The notes: generated by a model from the letters alone, not told the origin. A DNA stretch of 64,000 nt from Duganella sp. CF517 (GCF_900110275.1 NZ_FODC01000001.1:1031198-1095197), one strand, 5' to 3'. Shown: positions 29,071 through 38,898, counted from the first letter of the stretch. Made by a program: numbers and translations.

Positions 29071-31695
29071 TTAGCGGTTTTCCACCCGCGCCACCAGGCC
29101 CGCCCTGCCGTTGCGGTCGAAGGCGGCGACCTGGATGACGCCCTTTTCCGCGATCGGTCCCGTCACCGGTTTGCTGTTGGCGTCCGGGGCGGCGCCGTCG
29201 GTGGTGTAGCGCAGCGCGATGCCGGGCAAGACGTGGTTGACCAGCACCCGGCCGCCTTCGACCAGTAGTCCGGGCGGCGCGATGCGGTAGTTGACGCCCG
29301 TTTTCTCCAAATCGAGGCGCGGCAGCACGCGCTGGCTCAGCGTGTTGACGAAGCCGGACCACGCGGCGCGGTGCAGCACGGCGGCTTTGTCCGCGTCGTT
29401 TTCGGTGGCCCACGCGGGATCCGGCGCCCACGAGCGCTCGGCCATCGCCAGCAATCGCGGCATGACCAGATAGTCAATGCGGTCCGGGGTCAGCACGGTC
29501 TCGGTGAATAGTGTCGCTTCCAGCCCGCGGATGCGGCGCTTGCCGAAATCGGTCAACGCATCCTTGCCGGGCATCGGCCTGGCGGCATTCTTCAGGTAAT
29601 CCAGCGGGATGAAGTCGTACACCGTATCCAGTTCGACGTAGTCGCCCCAATTGACGCCCGGCTCCTGCGGATTGGCGTTGTAGGCCATGTCCATGTACAT
29701 CTTGGTCACCGGCGCCAGCACGATGTCGTAGCCGGCGTTGGCCAGCCGGTAGGCGAAGTCCTCGGCGCCCTCGGTGTTATTCCACACGTAGGCGCTGAAG
29801 CCGCGCTGCGTAAAGCGGGGATTCGGGATCAGCTTGTGCTGCCCGCGCAGCATGGTCGCGCGCGCGGCCATCTCCTCCCAACCGGAGGCGAACAGGCCTT
29901 GCTTGCGCAGGATGACGTCGACGCGGTCGTAGAAGTAGTCCCACAGGTCGGCGACGGTTTCCAGCTTCTTCTGCTTCATGACCGCCAGGCTGGCCGGCGA
30001 TTTTTCCCACGCGCCATGCGGCAGTTCGTCGCCGCCGACGTGAATGGTGCGCAGCTTGACGCCGGCCTCGCGGTGCAGCGCGGCGATCTGTCCAACTACA
30101 TGCTCGATGAACGTGAAGCTCGACTCCAGGCCGGGATTGATCACGTGGTCGTTGTAATGCTGCGGCGAGCTATAGACGGATTTGTCCTCGAAGTCGTTGA
30201 GCAGGTACTTGGCCGCGCCGGGTTTTCCGGCGGCCTTGAGACGGTGGTAGCGCGCCTCCATGGCCTGCACGGCCGCGCGTGCGTGGCCGGGCATTTCGAT
30301 CTCGGGGATCACGTCGATATGGCGCGCGGCGGCGTAGCGCAGTATCTCGATGTAATCGGCGCGGGTGTAGTAGCCGGTGCCGGTGGCGTTGTCCGGATCG
30401 CCGCCGGAGCCGTACGCCGGTTGCAGGCGCACGCCCGCCTTGGCGCTGTGGCCGCGCACCGCGCCGACGCCGGTCAGCTCGGGCAAGCCGGCGATCTCCA
30501 GCCGCCAGCCCTCGTCGTCGGTCAGATGGAAGTGGAAGGTGTTGAGCTTGTAGCGCGCCATCAGGTCGAGCAGCTTGAACACGGTTTGTTTCGTGTGGAA
30601 GTTGCGGCTGACGTCCAGCTGGAATCCGCGATACGGGAACCGGGGCGCGTCGACCACCGCCAGCTCCGGCAGATCGATGCTGGCGGCGCCAGGTAAAGGC
30701 ATCAGGTCGCGCAGCGATTGCAGGCCGTAGGCCACGCCGGCGGCGCTGTTGCCGACAATGGCGATGCCGCTATCGGCGTTGATGGTCAGGCTGTAGGCTT
30801 CCGGCGAAGTCTGACCGGCGACCGCGCCGATGCTCAGGCGCAGGTCCGGCGCCGCCGCCGCCCCTGCGGCGGCGGCGGGCAAGGCGGACGAAAACAGCGA
30901 GCGCGCGAAGGTGGCCTCCGTCTTCAGCGCGGCCGGCGCGACGAGCTTCGGCTGCGCGGACACCCGCAGCCTGCCCTGGCCCTGTTCCAAACGCAGCGGC
31001 GTCGGGAACAGCGGTGGCAACGCCTCCGCCGGCAGCGCGGTGGCATTGGCCTTGGCGTTGTGGCGGTAGGTGTCCTGCGGCGTCACGACGGCTTTGGCGC
31101 CGGTGCCGCCTTTGTCCAGTTGTTCCGGGCGAACGACCGGCAGCAGTTCGTAGTCCACGATATTCTGCGCCGCATCGGGCGCGCTGTCGTAGACAAGATA
31201 CGGGCCGGCCGGCGCCTTCGCCAGCTTGATCACCAGGTTCGGATGGATGTACGGCACGTTCAACGTCTGGCCCGGCGCCACGCCGGCAAACCCCGCGGCG
31301 GGACGGATGCGGTAAAGACCGCCCGCGACCTTTTCCACCGTCAGGTTGCCGGCCAGCGGGCCGGTCGCGACACCGTCCATGCAGTTGAAGTAAAGCGACC
31401 AGCCTTGCGGCGGAAGCGGAGACTTGTCCAGGTTGGTGAGGATGAAGCGCGCATGCGTGATGCCGCCGGGCGCCTGGGCAGTGAACTCGTTGCGCTCGAG
31501 CTCCCAGCGCAGCCGCAGACTGGCTCCGGCGGCAGCGGAAGGGGTCGCGGTGGCCTTCGCCGGCTGCGCCGCCACGGCCGGCTTGTCCGCTTGCGCGGCC
31601 TGCGCCGTCATCAATAGTGACAATGACAGCGACAATGACAGCGACAATGACAGCGACGCCAGTCCGATACCTCCGGCCGTTTTCCGTTTCAGCAT
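29071..31695 (-). CDS. Beta-N-acetylhexosaminidase, GH20 (chitobiase type)
   Basis: 874 residues, exported. Domains in order: signal peptide whose core is a run of Ser-Leu pairs encoded by a 12-bp repeat; a CHB_HEX carbohydrate-binding domain (about 50-190; LRWELERNEFTAQAPGG); a GH20b domain (about 210-340); the catalytic barrel (about 345-770; FPYRGFQLDVSRNFH, FHFHLTDDEGWRLEI); a small C-terminal domain. The catalytic pair is Asp556-Glu557 in VGGDELPHGAW. It cleaves terminal GlcNAc from chito-oligosaccharides. Last gene of an operon with a TonB-dependent receptor and a NagP-like permease. Confidence 0.95.
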   Translation of the reverse strand: MLKRKTAGGIGLASLSLSLSLSLSLSLLMTAQAAQADKPAVAAQPAKATATPSAAAGASLRLRWELERNEFTAQAPGGITHARFILTNLDKSPLPPQGWSLYFNCMDGVATGPLAGNLTVEKVAGGLYRIRPAAGFAGVAPGQTLNVPYIHPNLVIKLAKAPAGPYLVYDSAPDAAQNIVDYELLPVVRPEQLDKGGTGAKAVVTPQDTYRHNAKANATALPAEALPPLFPTPLRLEQGQGRLRVSAQPKLVAPAALKTEATFARSLFSSALPAAAAGAAAAPDLRLSIGAVAGQTSPEAYSLTINADSGIAIVGNSAAGVAYGLQSLRDLMPLPGAASIDLPELAVVDAPRFPYRGFQLDVSRNFHTKQTVFKLLDLMARYKLNTFHFHLTDDEGWRLEIAGLPELTGVGAVRGHSAKAGVRLQPAYGSGGDPDNATGTGYYTRADYIEILRYAAARHIDVIPEIEMPGHARAAVQAMEARYHRLKAAGKPGAAKYLLNDFEDKSVYSSPQHYNDHVINPGLESSFTFIEHVVGQIAALHREAGVKLRTIHVGGDELPHGAWEKSPASLAVMKQKKLETVADLWDYFYDRVDVILRKQGLFASGWEEMAARATMLRGQHKLIPNPRFTQRGFSAYVWNNTEGAEDFAYRLANAGYDIVLAPVTKMYMDMAYNANPQEPGVNWGDYVELDTVYDFIPLDYLKNAARPMPGKDALTDFGKRRIRGLEATLFTETVLTPDRIDYLVMPRLLAMAERSWAPDPAWATENDADKAAVLHRAAWSGFVNTLSQRVLPRLDLEKTGVNYRIAPPGLLVEGGRVLVNHVLPGIALRYTTDGAAPDANSKPVTGPIAEKGVIQVAAFDRNGRAGLVARVENR
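31621..31656. repeat. Three perfect 12-bp tandem repeats in a signal-peptide region
   Basis: CAATGACAGCGA is repeated three times without change (31621-31632, 31633-31644, 31645-31656), with degenerate copies at the flanks. In the hexosaminidase frame each unit encodes Ser-Leu-Ser-Leu, so copy-number changes stay in frame and alter only the length of the signal-peptide core. Confidence 0.9.
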
Positions 31696-31722
31696 TCCAC
31701 TCCCCTGGGTGACGATTAATAG

Positions 31723-34359
31723 TTAGAACTTGGCTTTGACACCGACACTATACCGGGCGCCATTCTCATACACGCCGACCGGCAAGCCGTCGGTGGTATT
31801 GGTGCGTATCAGTTCATTGCCGATATTGACCGCCGTCAGGTACAAGCTGATTTTGGGCGTGACGTCCCAACTGGCCGACGCGTCCCACTGGCCATAGGCG
31901 CTGGTCACATCCTGGCCGCCCTCATTCAGGCCGCCATAGGACTTGGAGCGGTAGTTGTACGACAGCCGGGCGCTGTAGCCGTCCTTTTCGAAGAAGCCGC
32001 TGACATTGGCCTGGTTGCGCGAGTTGCCCACCACATTGAGCTTCTGGCCGTTGGCGTTGGCGCCGGTCTTGGCGTCGGTGAAGGTGTAGTTGACGATGGC
32101 GCCAAAGCCGCTGCCGAACGCCTGCTGCCACTGCACTTCCAGCCCGTTGACGGTCTGCCCGCTGCTGGCGTTGTACGGCCGCGTGACCGAGCGGGTGACG
32201 CCGCCGACGTTTTCCAGCGCGCTTTGCGTGTAGATGAAGGTGTCGAGCTTCTTGGCGAACAAGGTCGCCGACAGCAGCGAGGCGTCGGCGTAGTACCACT
32301 CGGCGCCGATCTCCGCCTGGTTGGCGTGGTATGGTTTCAGGAACGGATTGCCGGCGGTGGCGGCGTTGGTGGTGCCGCTCACTTCCGTGCTGGCGCTCAA
32401 ATCGCTGTAGGTGTTACGCGCCATGACGCGGGCGACGGCGCCGCGCACCAGCAAATCCTTGTTCACCGAATAGACCGCGTTAAGGCTGGGCAGCACATCG
32501 TTGTAGGTGCGCGAAACGCTGCCCAACACGTAATTGCCGTTGCCGTTCAGGTCCTGGTAGGCTTCCGAGGTCTGGTCGGTCTTGACCAGCCGGGCGCCGA
32601 AGTCGCCGCGCCACTGCCCCACCGCGAAGTCGGCGCGCACGTAGGTGGCGTAGATTTTCTCCTTGATGCGGTAGTACTCGCCCTTCGCCTCGGCGTAGAC
32701 CATGCCTTTGTCGAACATGGCGAAGCCCCTCGACGATGCCAGCCCGTCATCGACCCACGCGTATTGCGTCAGCGAGCCGGCGCTGGCCGCCTCCTGCGAG
32801 ATCAGCGGCGACGGCCCGGTCGACAGGTCCGCCAGGGTCAGCGTCTCCCAGCCCGGATTGCCGGGACCATTGGTGCCGATGATGCGGCGGTTCTGCACCT
32901 TGGTGTCGCGCAGCTTGACGCCGATCTTGATCGACTTGAAGAAGGCGTTATCGAGGTCTATCGTCAGGTCGCCCTGCGCGTAGTTCTCCTTGGTCTCCAT
33001 GCGGCGGATCCAGTCGCGCGTGCTTTGCAATGTCAGTTTGGTCGGATCGAGCGGACTCATATCCAGGTACTTGATCTCGTAGGTGTCGGGCGCCAGGTTG
33101 AAGGTGGCGCGGGTATTCCCGGTGAACCAGAAATTGCGGTCATGGTCGCTGCCGCCGGAGCCCTTGGTGGTGCCGGCCTGTCCGTGGAACTTCCAGTTGT
33201 CGGCATCGTAGGTGCCCTCCAGGTCCAGCACCTGCGATTTGACATAGGACTGGCGGAAGATCGGCTCGAACGATACGCCGTTGGTCGGACCGACGGTGCC
33301 GCCGACCAGCGCCTTGGTGCCGTCCGAGGTGGTGATGAAGCGCGGATCGGTGACGGCGATATTGCCGCGCGCGTCGACCAGGCCACCCGCTTGCCACAGG
33401 TAGTTCTGGTTGCTGTTGTCCATGCTCATATCGGAGTTCATGTAGTTCAGCGAGATATCCGTGTTGGCGTTCGGGCGCGCCTGCAAGGTGATGTTGCCGG
33501 TTGTGCGTTCGCGGTCCTGGCGGAAGATCGGCGTGCCGCCGCCCCACGACGCATAGGCGCCCGGCGTGACCGCGCCGTTCTGGTCGACGATGTTGTACTT
33601 GGTCGTGTCCGTGAAGTTTTCCAGGCCGTCGCGGCGCATCGTGCGCTTTTGCTGGCTCACCGCGACCAAGGCGCCGAAGGTCTTCTGTTCGTTGGTCCAG
33701 CTCACCAGGCCGGAGAACTGGGGATCGGTTTTCTTCGGCAGTTCGCTGTAGGTCGCTTCCGCCGACACCTGCGCCACGAAAGGCTTCAACTGGAACGGCT
33801 TGCGGGTCTTGACGTTGACCAGGCCACCGATGCTGCCCTCGTCCAAGTCGGGCGACGGGCTTTTATAGACGTCGATGCTGCCCACCAGCTCCGACGCCAG
33901 GATGTCGTAGTTGAAGCCACGGCTTTGCGAATCGTTTTTCCACCAGTAGCCCGAGGCCACGGCCTGGCCGTTCAACTGCGTCAGATTCAGGTTCTTGTCG
34001 GTGCCGCGCACGAAGATGTCGCGGCCCTCGCCCCAAGTGCGGTCGACCGAAATGCCCGGCACGCGCTGCAGCGAGTCGGCCACGTTCTTGTCCGGGAACT
34101 TGCCCACCTCCTCCGCCGTCACCGTGTCGATCACGTTGCCCGAGTCGCGCTTCTCCGCCAGGTTGCGCTTGAGGCGCTCGCGGATGCCCTTCACCTCCAC
34201 CACCGCCGGCTCTGCCGCCGGCGCGGCGTCGGCGGACTGCGCGGCCGCCGCCTGATCGGCGGCGGCATACAAATGCGGCGCGAAAGCGCTTCCCAGCGCC
34301 AGCGCGATCAGTTTGGGGAGCAGCTTTTGCTTCAACAGCGGCTTGGTGGTCGTCGTCAT
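31723..34359 (-). CDS. TonB-dependent receptor, chito-oligosaccharide/GlcNAc type
   Basis: 878 residues. Signal peptide (IALALGSAFAPHLYA), plug domain (about 60-190: GNVIDTVTAEEVGKFPDKNV, DSLQRVPGISVDR, DIFVRGTDKNLNLTQLNG) and a 22-strand barrel ending in Phe (YSVGVKAKF), the usual outer-membrane C-terminal signature. It belongs to the large-receptor group (TonB-Xanth-Caul type) that imports oligosaccharides. Its substrate is inferred from the flanking GH20 and NagP-like genes. Confidence 0.93.
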   Translation of the reverse strand: MTTTTKPLLKQKLLPKLIALALGSAFAPHLYAAADQAAAAQSADAAPAAEPAVVEVKGIRERLKRNLAEKRDSGNVIDTVTAEEVGKFPDKNVADSLQRVPGISVDRTWGEGRDIFVRGTDKNLNLTQLNGQAVASGYWWKNDSQSRGFNYDILASELVGSIDVYKSPSPDLDEGSIGGLVNVKTRKPFQLKPFVAQVSAEATYSELPKKTDPQFSGLVSWTNEQKTFGALVAVSQQKRTMRRDGLENFTDTTKYNIVDQNGAVTPGAYASWGGGTPIFRQDRERTTGNITLQARPNANTDISLNYMNSDMSMDNSNQNYLWQAGGLVDARGNIAVTDPRFITTSDGTKALVGGTVGPTNGVSFEPIFRQSYVKSQVLDLEGTYDADNWKFHGQAGTTKGSGGSDHDRNFWFTGNTRATFNLAPDTYEIKYLDMSPLDPTKLTLQSTRDWIRRMETKENYAQGDLTIDLDNAFFKSIKIGVKLRDTKVQNRRIIGTNGPGNPGWETLTLADLSTGPSPLISQEAASAGSLTQYAWVDDGLASSRGFAMFDKGMVYAEAKGEYYRIKEKIYATYVRADFAVGQWRGDFGARLVKTDQTSEAYQDLNGNGNYVLGSVSRTYNDVLPSLNAVYSVNKDLLVRGAVARVMARNTYSDLSASTEVSGTTNAATAGNPFLKPYHANQAEIGAEWYYADASLLSATLFAKKLDTFIYTQSALENVGGVTRSVTRPYNASSGQTVNGLEVQWQQAFGSGFGAIVNYTFTDAKTGANANGQKLNVVGNSRNQANVSGFFEKDGYSARLSYNYRSKSYGGLNEGGQDVTSAYGQWDASASWDVTPKISLYLTAVNIGNELIRTNTTDGLPVGVYENGARYSVGVKAKF

Positions 34360-34410
34360 TATTTGATTCTCCTGTTTCTGTTCAAAAAAGACCGCTTCGA
34401 TAAACCGCTT

Positions 34411-35760
34411 TTACGCGCGTCCCGCGCCGCGCCAGCTGCGGATCTTGTGGCCGCTCGCGGCGTACCAGAGGATCATCGCGTAGCAAGGCAGCATCAGCCA
34501 GTAACCCGCTTGCGGACCGGAGGCGTCGGACAAGCGGCCATACAGCAGCGGCAGCACGGCGCCGCCGGAGATGGCCATCACCAGCACGGCCGAACCGGCG
34601 GCGGTGTAGCGTCCCAGGCCTTGCAGCGCAAGCGGCCAGATGGCCGGCCATACCAGCGCGTTGGCCAGTCCCAGCAGCGCCAGGCACATGACCGTGTCCG
34701 GCACCAGCGGCACGCCGGACCAACCCAGCAGCACCTGCGCGATGCCGCTCGATTGGCTGGAGCCGGTGGCGACGCCGATCGTCAGCACCAGGCCGAGCAG
34801 CGCCGACACCATCAGCGCGCCCTTCTGCGACAGGTAGCGCGGGATCGCCGCCACGCCCACCACGTAGCCGAGCACCATGCACACCATGGTGTAGGAAGTG
34901 AGCACGCCGAAGTTGGCGACGTTCAGTTCATGGCCGTACAGGCCGATGGTGTCGCCGGCGATCACCTCGACGCCGACGTAGCCGAACAAGGCCAGCGCGC
35001 CCAGCACCAGTTGCGGGAATTGCAGCACGCCGGTGCGCTCGACATTGGCGGTGGCGTCGTCCGCGTCAGGGGGGATGTCGCGCAGATTGGAAAAATGGAT
35101 GAACACCATGATGACGAACAGCACCGCGGCCATGCAGGCATAGGGGAACACCAGCCGCTCGGCCAAGGTGGCGCGCATGGCGTCGCGCGCGGCCGGCTCC
35201 AAGGTGGCCAGCGCGGTGTGCGAGAAGCTGTCGATATCGGCCAGCATCAGCGAGCTGAACACCAGCGGCACGACGACGCCGGCGCCCTTGTTGAACAGGC
35301 CCATGATGCTGATGCGCATGGCCGCGCTGTCACGGTCGCCGATCTGGACGATGTAGGGATTGATGGCGGTCTGCATCAAGGTCATGCCGGTGGCCAGCGT
35401 GAACAGCGCCGCCAGGAACAGTTCGTAGTGCGTGCTGCGCGCCGCCGGAATGAACAGCAAGGCGCCGGCGCCCATGATGCCCAGGCCGAGCGTCATGCCC
35501 TTTTTGTAGCCGATGCGGGCCAGCACGGCGGCGGCCGGCAGCGCCATCACCGTGTAGGCGATGTAGAACGCGAACGTCACCCACAGCGCCTGGAAGTTGT
35601 TCAGGCCGCAGACGATCTTGAGGAAGGGCACCAGCGACCCGTTCAGCCAGGTGACGAAGCCGAGAATGAAAAACAGCAGGCCGACGAACAACATGCCGAC
35701 CACTACCGACCGCGACGCGTCGCGGGGTGTCTGTTCCGTTGTGTTCACGCTCATTTGCAT
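34411..35760 (-). CDS. MFS sugar permease, NagP-like (FucP family)
   Basis: 449 residues, 12 hydrophobic segments. FucP-family marks: FFILGFVTWLNGSLVPFLK, NNFQALWVTFAFYIAYTVMA, LMQTAINPYIVQIGDRDSA. In Shewanella and Xanthomonas a family member, NagP, imports N-acetylglucosamine; the adjacent GH20 enzyme and receptor support that role here. A GGGGGAG ribosome site lies four bases before the ATG. First gene of the three-gene operon. Confidence 0.88.
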   Translation of the reverse strand: MQMSVNTTEQTPRDASRSVVVGMLFVGLLFFILGFVTWLNGSLVPFLKIVCGLNNFQALWVTFAFYIAYTVMALPAAAVLARIGYKKGMTLGLGIMGAGALLFIPAARSTHYELFLAALFTLATGMTLMQTAINPYIVQIGDRDSAAMRISIMGLFNKGAGVVVPLVFSSLMLADIDSFSHTALATLEPAARDAMRATLAERLVFPYACMAAVLFVIMVFIHFSNLRDIPPDADDATANVERTGVLQFPQLVLGALALFGYVGVEVIAGDTIGLYGHELNVANFGVLTSYTMVCMVLGYVVGVAAIPRYLSQKGALMVSALLGLVLTIGVATGSSQSSGIAQVLLGWSGVPLVPDTVMCLALLGLANALVWPAIWPLALQGLGRYTAAGSAVLVMAISGGAVLPLLYGRLSDASGPQAGYWLMLPCYAMILWYAASGHKIRSWRGAGRA

Positions 35761-35792
35761 GGGGCTCCCCCAAGTTATCGATCAGTTATGCT

Positions 35793-35809
35793 ACCAGTGC
35801 AATACCACT
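35793..35809 (-). promoter_or_regulatory. Candidate operator in the NagP-operon promoter
   Basis: Read on the minus strand this is AGTGGTATTGCACTGGT, two TGGT half-sites in direct repeat. It sits between a TTGAGT -35-like box and a CATAAC -10-like box, so binding would block transcription. TGGT half-sites occur in GntR-type NagQ/DasR operators, but those are palindromic; assignment is tentative. Confidence 0.3.
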
Positions 35810-36032
35810 CAAGCCAGCATCCGGTCGATCGCGATTAAGTCCTTGTTTTTACTGGACATTGTCGTGCGCCCACATGTATACCGCTTACATTTCTTTACAA
35901 AGCGGCCGCTGGCGCCCGTTCCGCGCCCGGGTATCGCGCAATGCATGCTTGCAAATCTTTACAAAACAGTTCGAGAAATTACGGCGTTGTGTCGGCATAG
36001 CCACGCTGGCCGAAAACCGTAAAAGATTGTGT

Positions 36033-36053
36033 GTTTAGTAAAGTTTGTTAAAC
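36033..36053 (+). promoter_or_regulatory. Mannan-regulon operator, site A
   Basis: 21-bp site with left arm GTTTAGTAAA, central GTTT and right arm GTTAAAC. The same pattern occurs upstream of the lacI-type gene (50632-50652) and of the glycosidase operon (50555-50575), always in the direction of transcription. It lies 23 bp before a TTGACC -35 box and 138 bp before the receptor start. Confidence 0.75.
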
Positions 36054-36076
36054 ATCGGTTGCAAATTTAGTTTCAT

Positions 36077-36105
36077 TTGACCCTCGATATTTACGGATCG
36101 ATACT
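36077..36105 (+). promoter_or_regulatory. Promoter of the mannan TonB-dependent receptor
   Basis: TTGACC at 36077-36082, a 17-bp spacer and GATACT at 36100-36105. The TTTGACC heptamer and its distance from the operator are repeated at the two other regulon promoters. Confidence 0.6.
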
Positions 36106-36191
36106 CCGGTTGCCAGGAAGCTAAGCCGTATCAGACAACCTGCGGCACTGGCGCTTTCCATAATTCCAAAAACATCGAGGAGACAGACACA

Positions 36192-38888
36192 ATGCTGCAA
36201 CCCACAAGACGCACTCTCATGAGCCTGGCCGTCGCCAGCGCTTGTTCATTCATGACGTTCGCCGCCCAGGCCCAGGCCCAAGCCGAGTCCACCGCCACCG
36301 CCGCCGCCGATGCGCAAGCCGCGCCGGCCGCTGCGTCGTCCAACCCGGACCAGATCCAGGAAGTGCGCGTCACCGCGACGCGCTATTCGACCTCGTTGCT
36401 GCGCACCCCGCTGGCCGTCGCGGCGCTCAGCCAGGAGCAACTGACCCGCAAGGGCGCCACCAGCCTGTCGGACCTGAGCGGCGAGATGCCCAACGTCGTG
36501 ATCGAAAACACCGGCGAGGATTCGGCCGTGCAGATCACCATCCGCGGCATCACCTCCACCAACTTCACCGAGACCGGCGACCCGGCGGTCGGCTTCCACG
36601 TCGACGGCATGTACTCGCCGCGTCCACAAGGCGCGCAGGCGCTGATGTTCGACCTGGAACAGGTCGAGGTGCTGCGCGGTCCGCAAGGCACGCTGTTCGG
36701 CCGTAACTCCACCGGCGGCAGCGTCAACGTGATTCCCGCCAAGCCGGATTGGACGGGCAACTACGGCAAGGCCGACATCGATATCGGCAACTACCGCAAG
36801 AAGCAAATCTCGGTGGTGCAGAACATCGTCGTCAACGACGCGCTGGCCCTGCGCGGCACCTTCATGAAGGTCAAGCGCGACGGCTATGCCAACCAGACGC
36901 GCGATCTGAGCGAAGCGAACGCGCCGGCACTCGGCTGGATCCCGAACGGCAAGCCCGATGTCGACCAGCGCTTCAACCGCGTGATCGGCAAGAGCGACTA
37001 CTACACCAACCAGGACGAATGGGCCGGCCGCCTGACGGCACTGCTGAAGATCAACAAGGACATCACGGCCAAGGCCTCGTATGAGCAGTTCCAGGATTCG
37101 GGCGCCGGCGGCGCCACCTTCCGCGACTGCGACGCCACCGCCGGCACCCGCTACGCCTGCGGCCCGGGCCAGGGCAAGTGGGACATCAACGTCAACGTCC
37201 CCGGCCAGAACGACCTGAGTATCAAGACGCTGCGCACGGGGGTCAACTGGAACATCAACGACCACACCAACTTCGATTACACCTTCCAGATCGCCGACCA
37301 AAGCCGCTCGCAGATCACCGACGACGATTTGGGGATGCAGCATGCGGCGCCGTTCCAGATCAACGGCGCGTATCCGAATTCGGCCGACGGCAACTGGGGC
37401 ACCTGGCCGCTGACCGACTCCTTCCACCGCACGCTCGATTCGCGCTACCTGTCGACGGTGCACGAGGCGCAGTTGAAGCAGCAGCTCGGCAATGTGCAGT
37501 ACGTCGGCGGCTTGTTCTGGATGCACGAGCGTAACCGCATCGACTACGAGCAGACCAACACCATCCAGAAGCCGTACGGAGACGTTGGCAGCGTGCTGTA
37601 TAACCAGCCTAACCGCCAGGTCGACGCCAAGGCGGTCTTCGCCCAGGCCGACTGGAAGTTCATGCCGACGTGGACCGGTACCCTCGGCGCGCGCTACAGC
37701 ATCGACAGCAAGGAGGACAAGGGCGGCAAGGTATATGGCGCCAACTGGATCGGCAACTCGGCCTACTACAACGGCCTATACTCGCAAGGCACGCCCGGCA
37801 CGCCCGGCTTCCACGTCCATGACGGCACCGACCTGACGCCGGCGATGGGCGGCAGCGTGGCGGCCTACAACCTGTATGGCGCGCCGACCTCGAACGACCA
37901 CAAACAGGAATGGAAAAAAGTGACGTGGCGCGCCGGCCTGCAAAAGCAGCTCGACGCCAACAAGATGGTGTACGCCTCGGTGTCGACCGGCTACAAGGCG
38001 GGCGGCTTCGCCGACAAGACCGACAGCTGCAACTACCGGCTGTGCGCCGACGGCAAACCCGGCGTCGAGACCTTCCTGCCGTACGAGCCGGAGACCGTCA
38101 CCAACTATGAGCTGGGCTTCAAGGGCAAATTCCTGGACAACCGTTTGAGCCTGTCGGCCACCGCGTTCTTCATGAAGTACAAGGACATGCAGGTCACCGG
38201 CACCTATTTCATCAACCAGATCATCCCTTCGAACGGCTTGCCATGCCCGGCCGACCAGCCGAAGTGCGACGTATATGAAGGCTGGCGCACGATCAACGTC
38301 GGCAAGGTGAACATCCCGGGACTGGAGCTGGAATGGGATTACAAGCCATGGCGCGGCGGCCGTATCGGCGGCGGCTTCGCTTACATCAACTCCAGCATCC
38401 ACGACTACAATTCGTACAGCGACGACTATCAGTGCGATGTGCGACTGGAACTGGGCTTGCCGGCCTGCCCGACCGCTTACAACGGCCCTGACAAGACCTT
38501 GCTGGGCCGCCGCCTGGCGAACGTCGACGGCAACCACCTGCCCAACACGCCGAAGTACCAGTTCAACCTCAACTTCTCGCAGGAGTTCGGGTTTGAAAAC
38601 GGCTACAAGGTGATCCCGTACGTGAAGGTGAACTGGCGCGACAAGGCTTACTTCGACATGCTCAATTCGGAGTTCGCGCACATCGGCCGCTACCAGAAAG
38701 CGTATGCGATGGGCGATGCGTCGGTGCGGCTGGAGGCGCCGGACGACAAATGGCACGCGGAGCTGTATGTCCGCAACGTGTCGAACAGCCACGCCAAGTT
38801 GAGCGGCAATTCGGTGTACGGTGGGTTCATGGAGGCCAACTTCGTGCAGCCTCGCATGTTCGGTTTCCGGGTTGGCGCGAACTACTAA
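36192..38888 (+). CDS. TonB-dependent receptor of the mannan locus
   Basis: 898 residues. Signal peptide ending AAQAQAQA, a plug domain (about 55-165: EVRVTATRYSTSLLRTPLAV, LSDLSGEMPNVVIENTG, VEVLRGPQGTLFGRNSTGG) and a beta-barrel ending in Tyr (FGFRVGANY). It has no N-terminal signalling extension. Several loops contain Cys pairs (FRDCDATAGTRYACGPG, DSCNYRLCADG) that could form external disulfides. Convergent with the glycosidase operon yet sharing its operator type, it most likely imports manno-oligosaccharides; the substrate is inferred from context. GAGGAGA lies eight bases before the ATG. Confidence 0.93.
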   Translation: MLQPTRRTLMSLAVASACSFMTFAAQAQAQAESTATAAADAQAAPAAASSNPDQIQEVRVTATRYSTSLLRTPLAVAALSQEQLTRKGATSLSDLSGEMPNVVIENTGEDSAVQITIRGITSTNFTETGDPAVGFHVDGMYSPRPQGAQALMFDLEQVEVLRGPQGTLFGRNSTGGSVNVIPAKPDWTGNYGKADIDIGNYRKKQISVVQNIVVNDALALRGTFMKVKRDGYANQTRDLSEANAPALGWIPNGKPDVDQRFNRVIGKSDYYTNQDEWAGRLTALLKINKDITAKASYEQFQDSGAGGATFRDCDATAGTRYACGPGQGKWDINVNVPGQNDLSIKTLRTGVNWNINDHTNFDYTFQIADQSRSQITDDDLGMQHAAPFQINGAYPNSADGNWGTWPLTDSFHRTLDSRYLSTVHEAQLKQQLGNVQYVGGLFWMHERNRIDYEQTNTIQKPYGDVGSVLYNQPNRQVDAKAVFAQADWKFMPTWTGTLGARYSIDSKEDKGGKVYGANWIGNSAYYNGLYSQGTPGTPGFHVHDGTDLTPAMGGSVAAYNLYGAPTSNDHKQEWKKVTWRAGLQKQLDANKMVYASVSTGYKAGGFADKTDSCNYRLCADGKPGVETFLPYEPETVTNYELGFKGKFLDNRLSLSATAFFMKYKDMQVTGTYFINQIIPSNGLPCPADQPKCDVYEGWRTINVGKVNIPGLELEWDYKPWRGGRIGGGFAYINSSIHDYNSYSDDYQCDVRLELGLPACPTAYNGPDKTLLGRRLANVDGNHLPNTPKYQFNLNFSQEFGFENGYKVIPYVKVNWRDKAYFDMLNSEFAHIGRYQKAYAMGDASVRLEAPDDKWHAELYVRNVSNSHAKLSGNSVYGGFMEANFVQPRMFGFRVGANY

Positions 38889-38898
38889 GGTTGTTTAA

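Larger units (their letters stand above)
35761..36191. other. Divergent intergenic region between the GlcNAc and mannan units
   Basis: About 430 bp without a gene. It holds: a candidate promoter/operator for the minus-strand operon (35784-35815); two copies of TCTTTACAAA at 35892-35901 and 35956-35965; the mannan-regulon operator at 36033-36053; the promoter at 36077-36105; and the GAGGAGA ribosome site of the plus-strand receptor at about 36177. Short ORFs here look spurious. Confidence 0.7.

Noticed and set aside
31616..31660. Short direct repeats as a possible CRISPR remnant
   Set aside because: The 12-bp units are contiguous without spacers and lie in frame in a signal-peptide sequence.
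32224..35838. 1204-residue open frame on the plus strand opposite the receptor and permease genes
   Set aside because: It is antisense to two clear genes, rich in Arg/His/Gln/Gly, and has no recognisable domain; a by-product of high-GC codon use.
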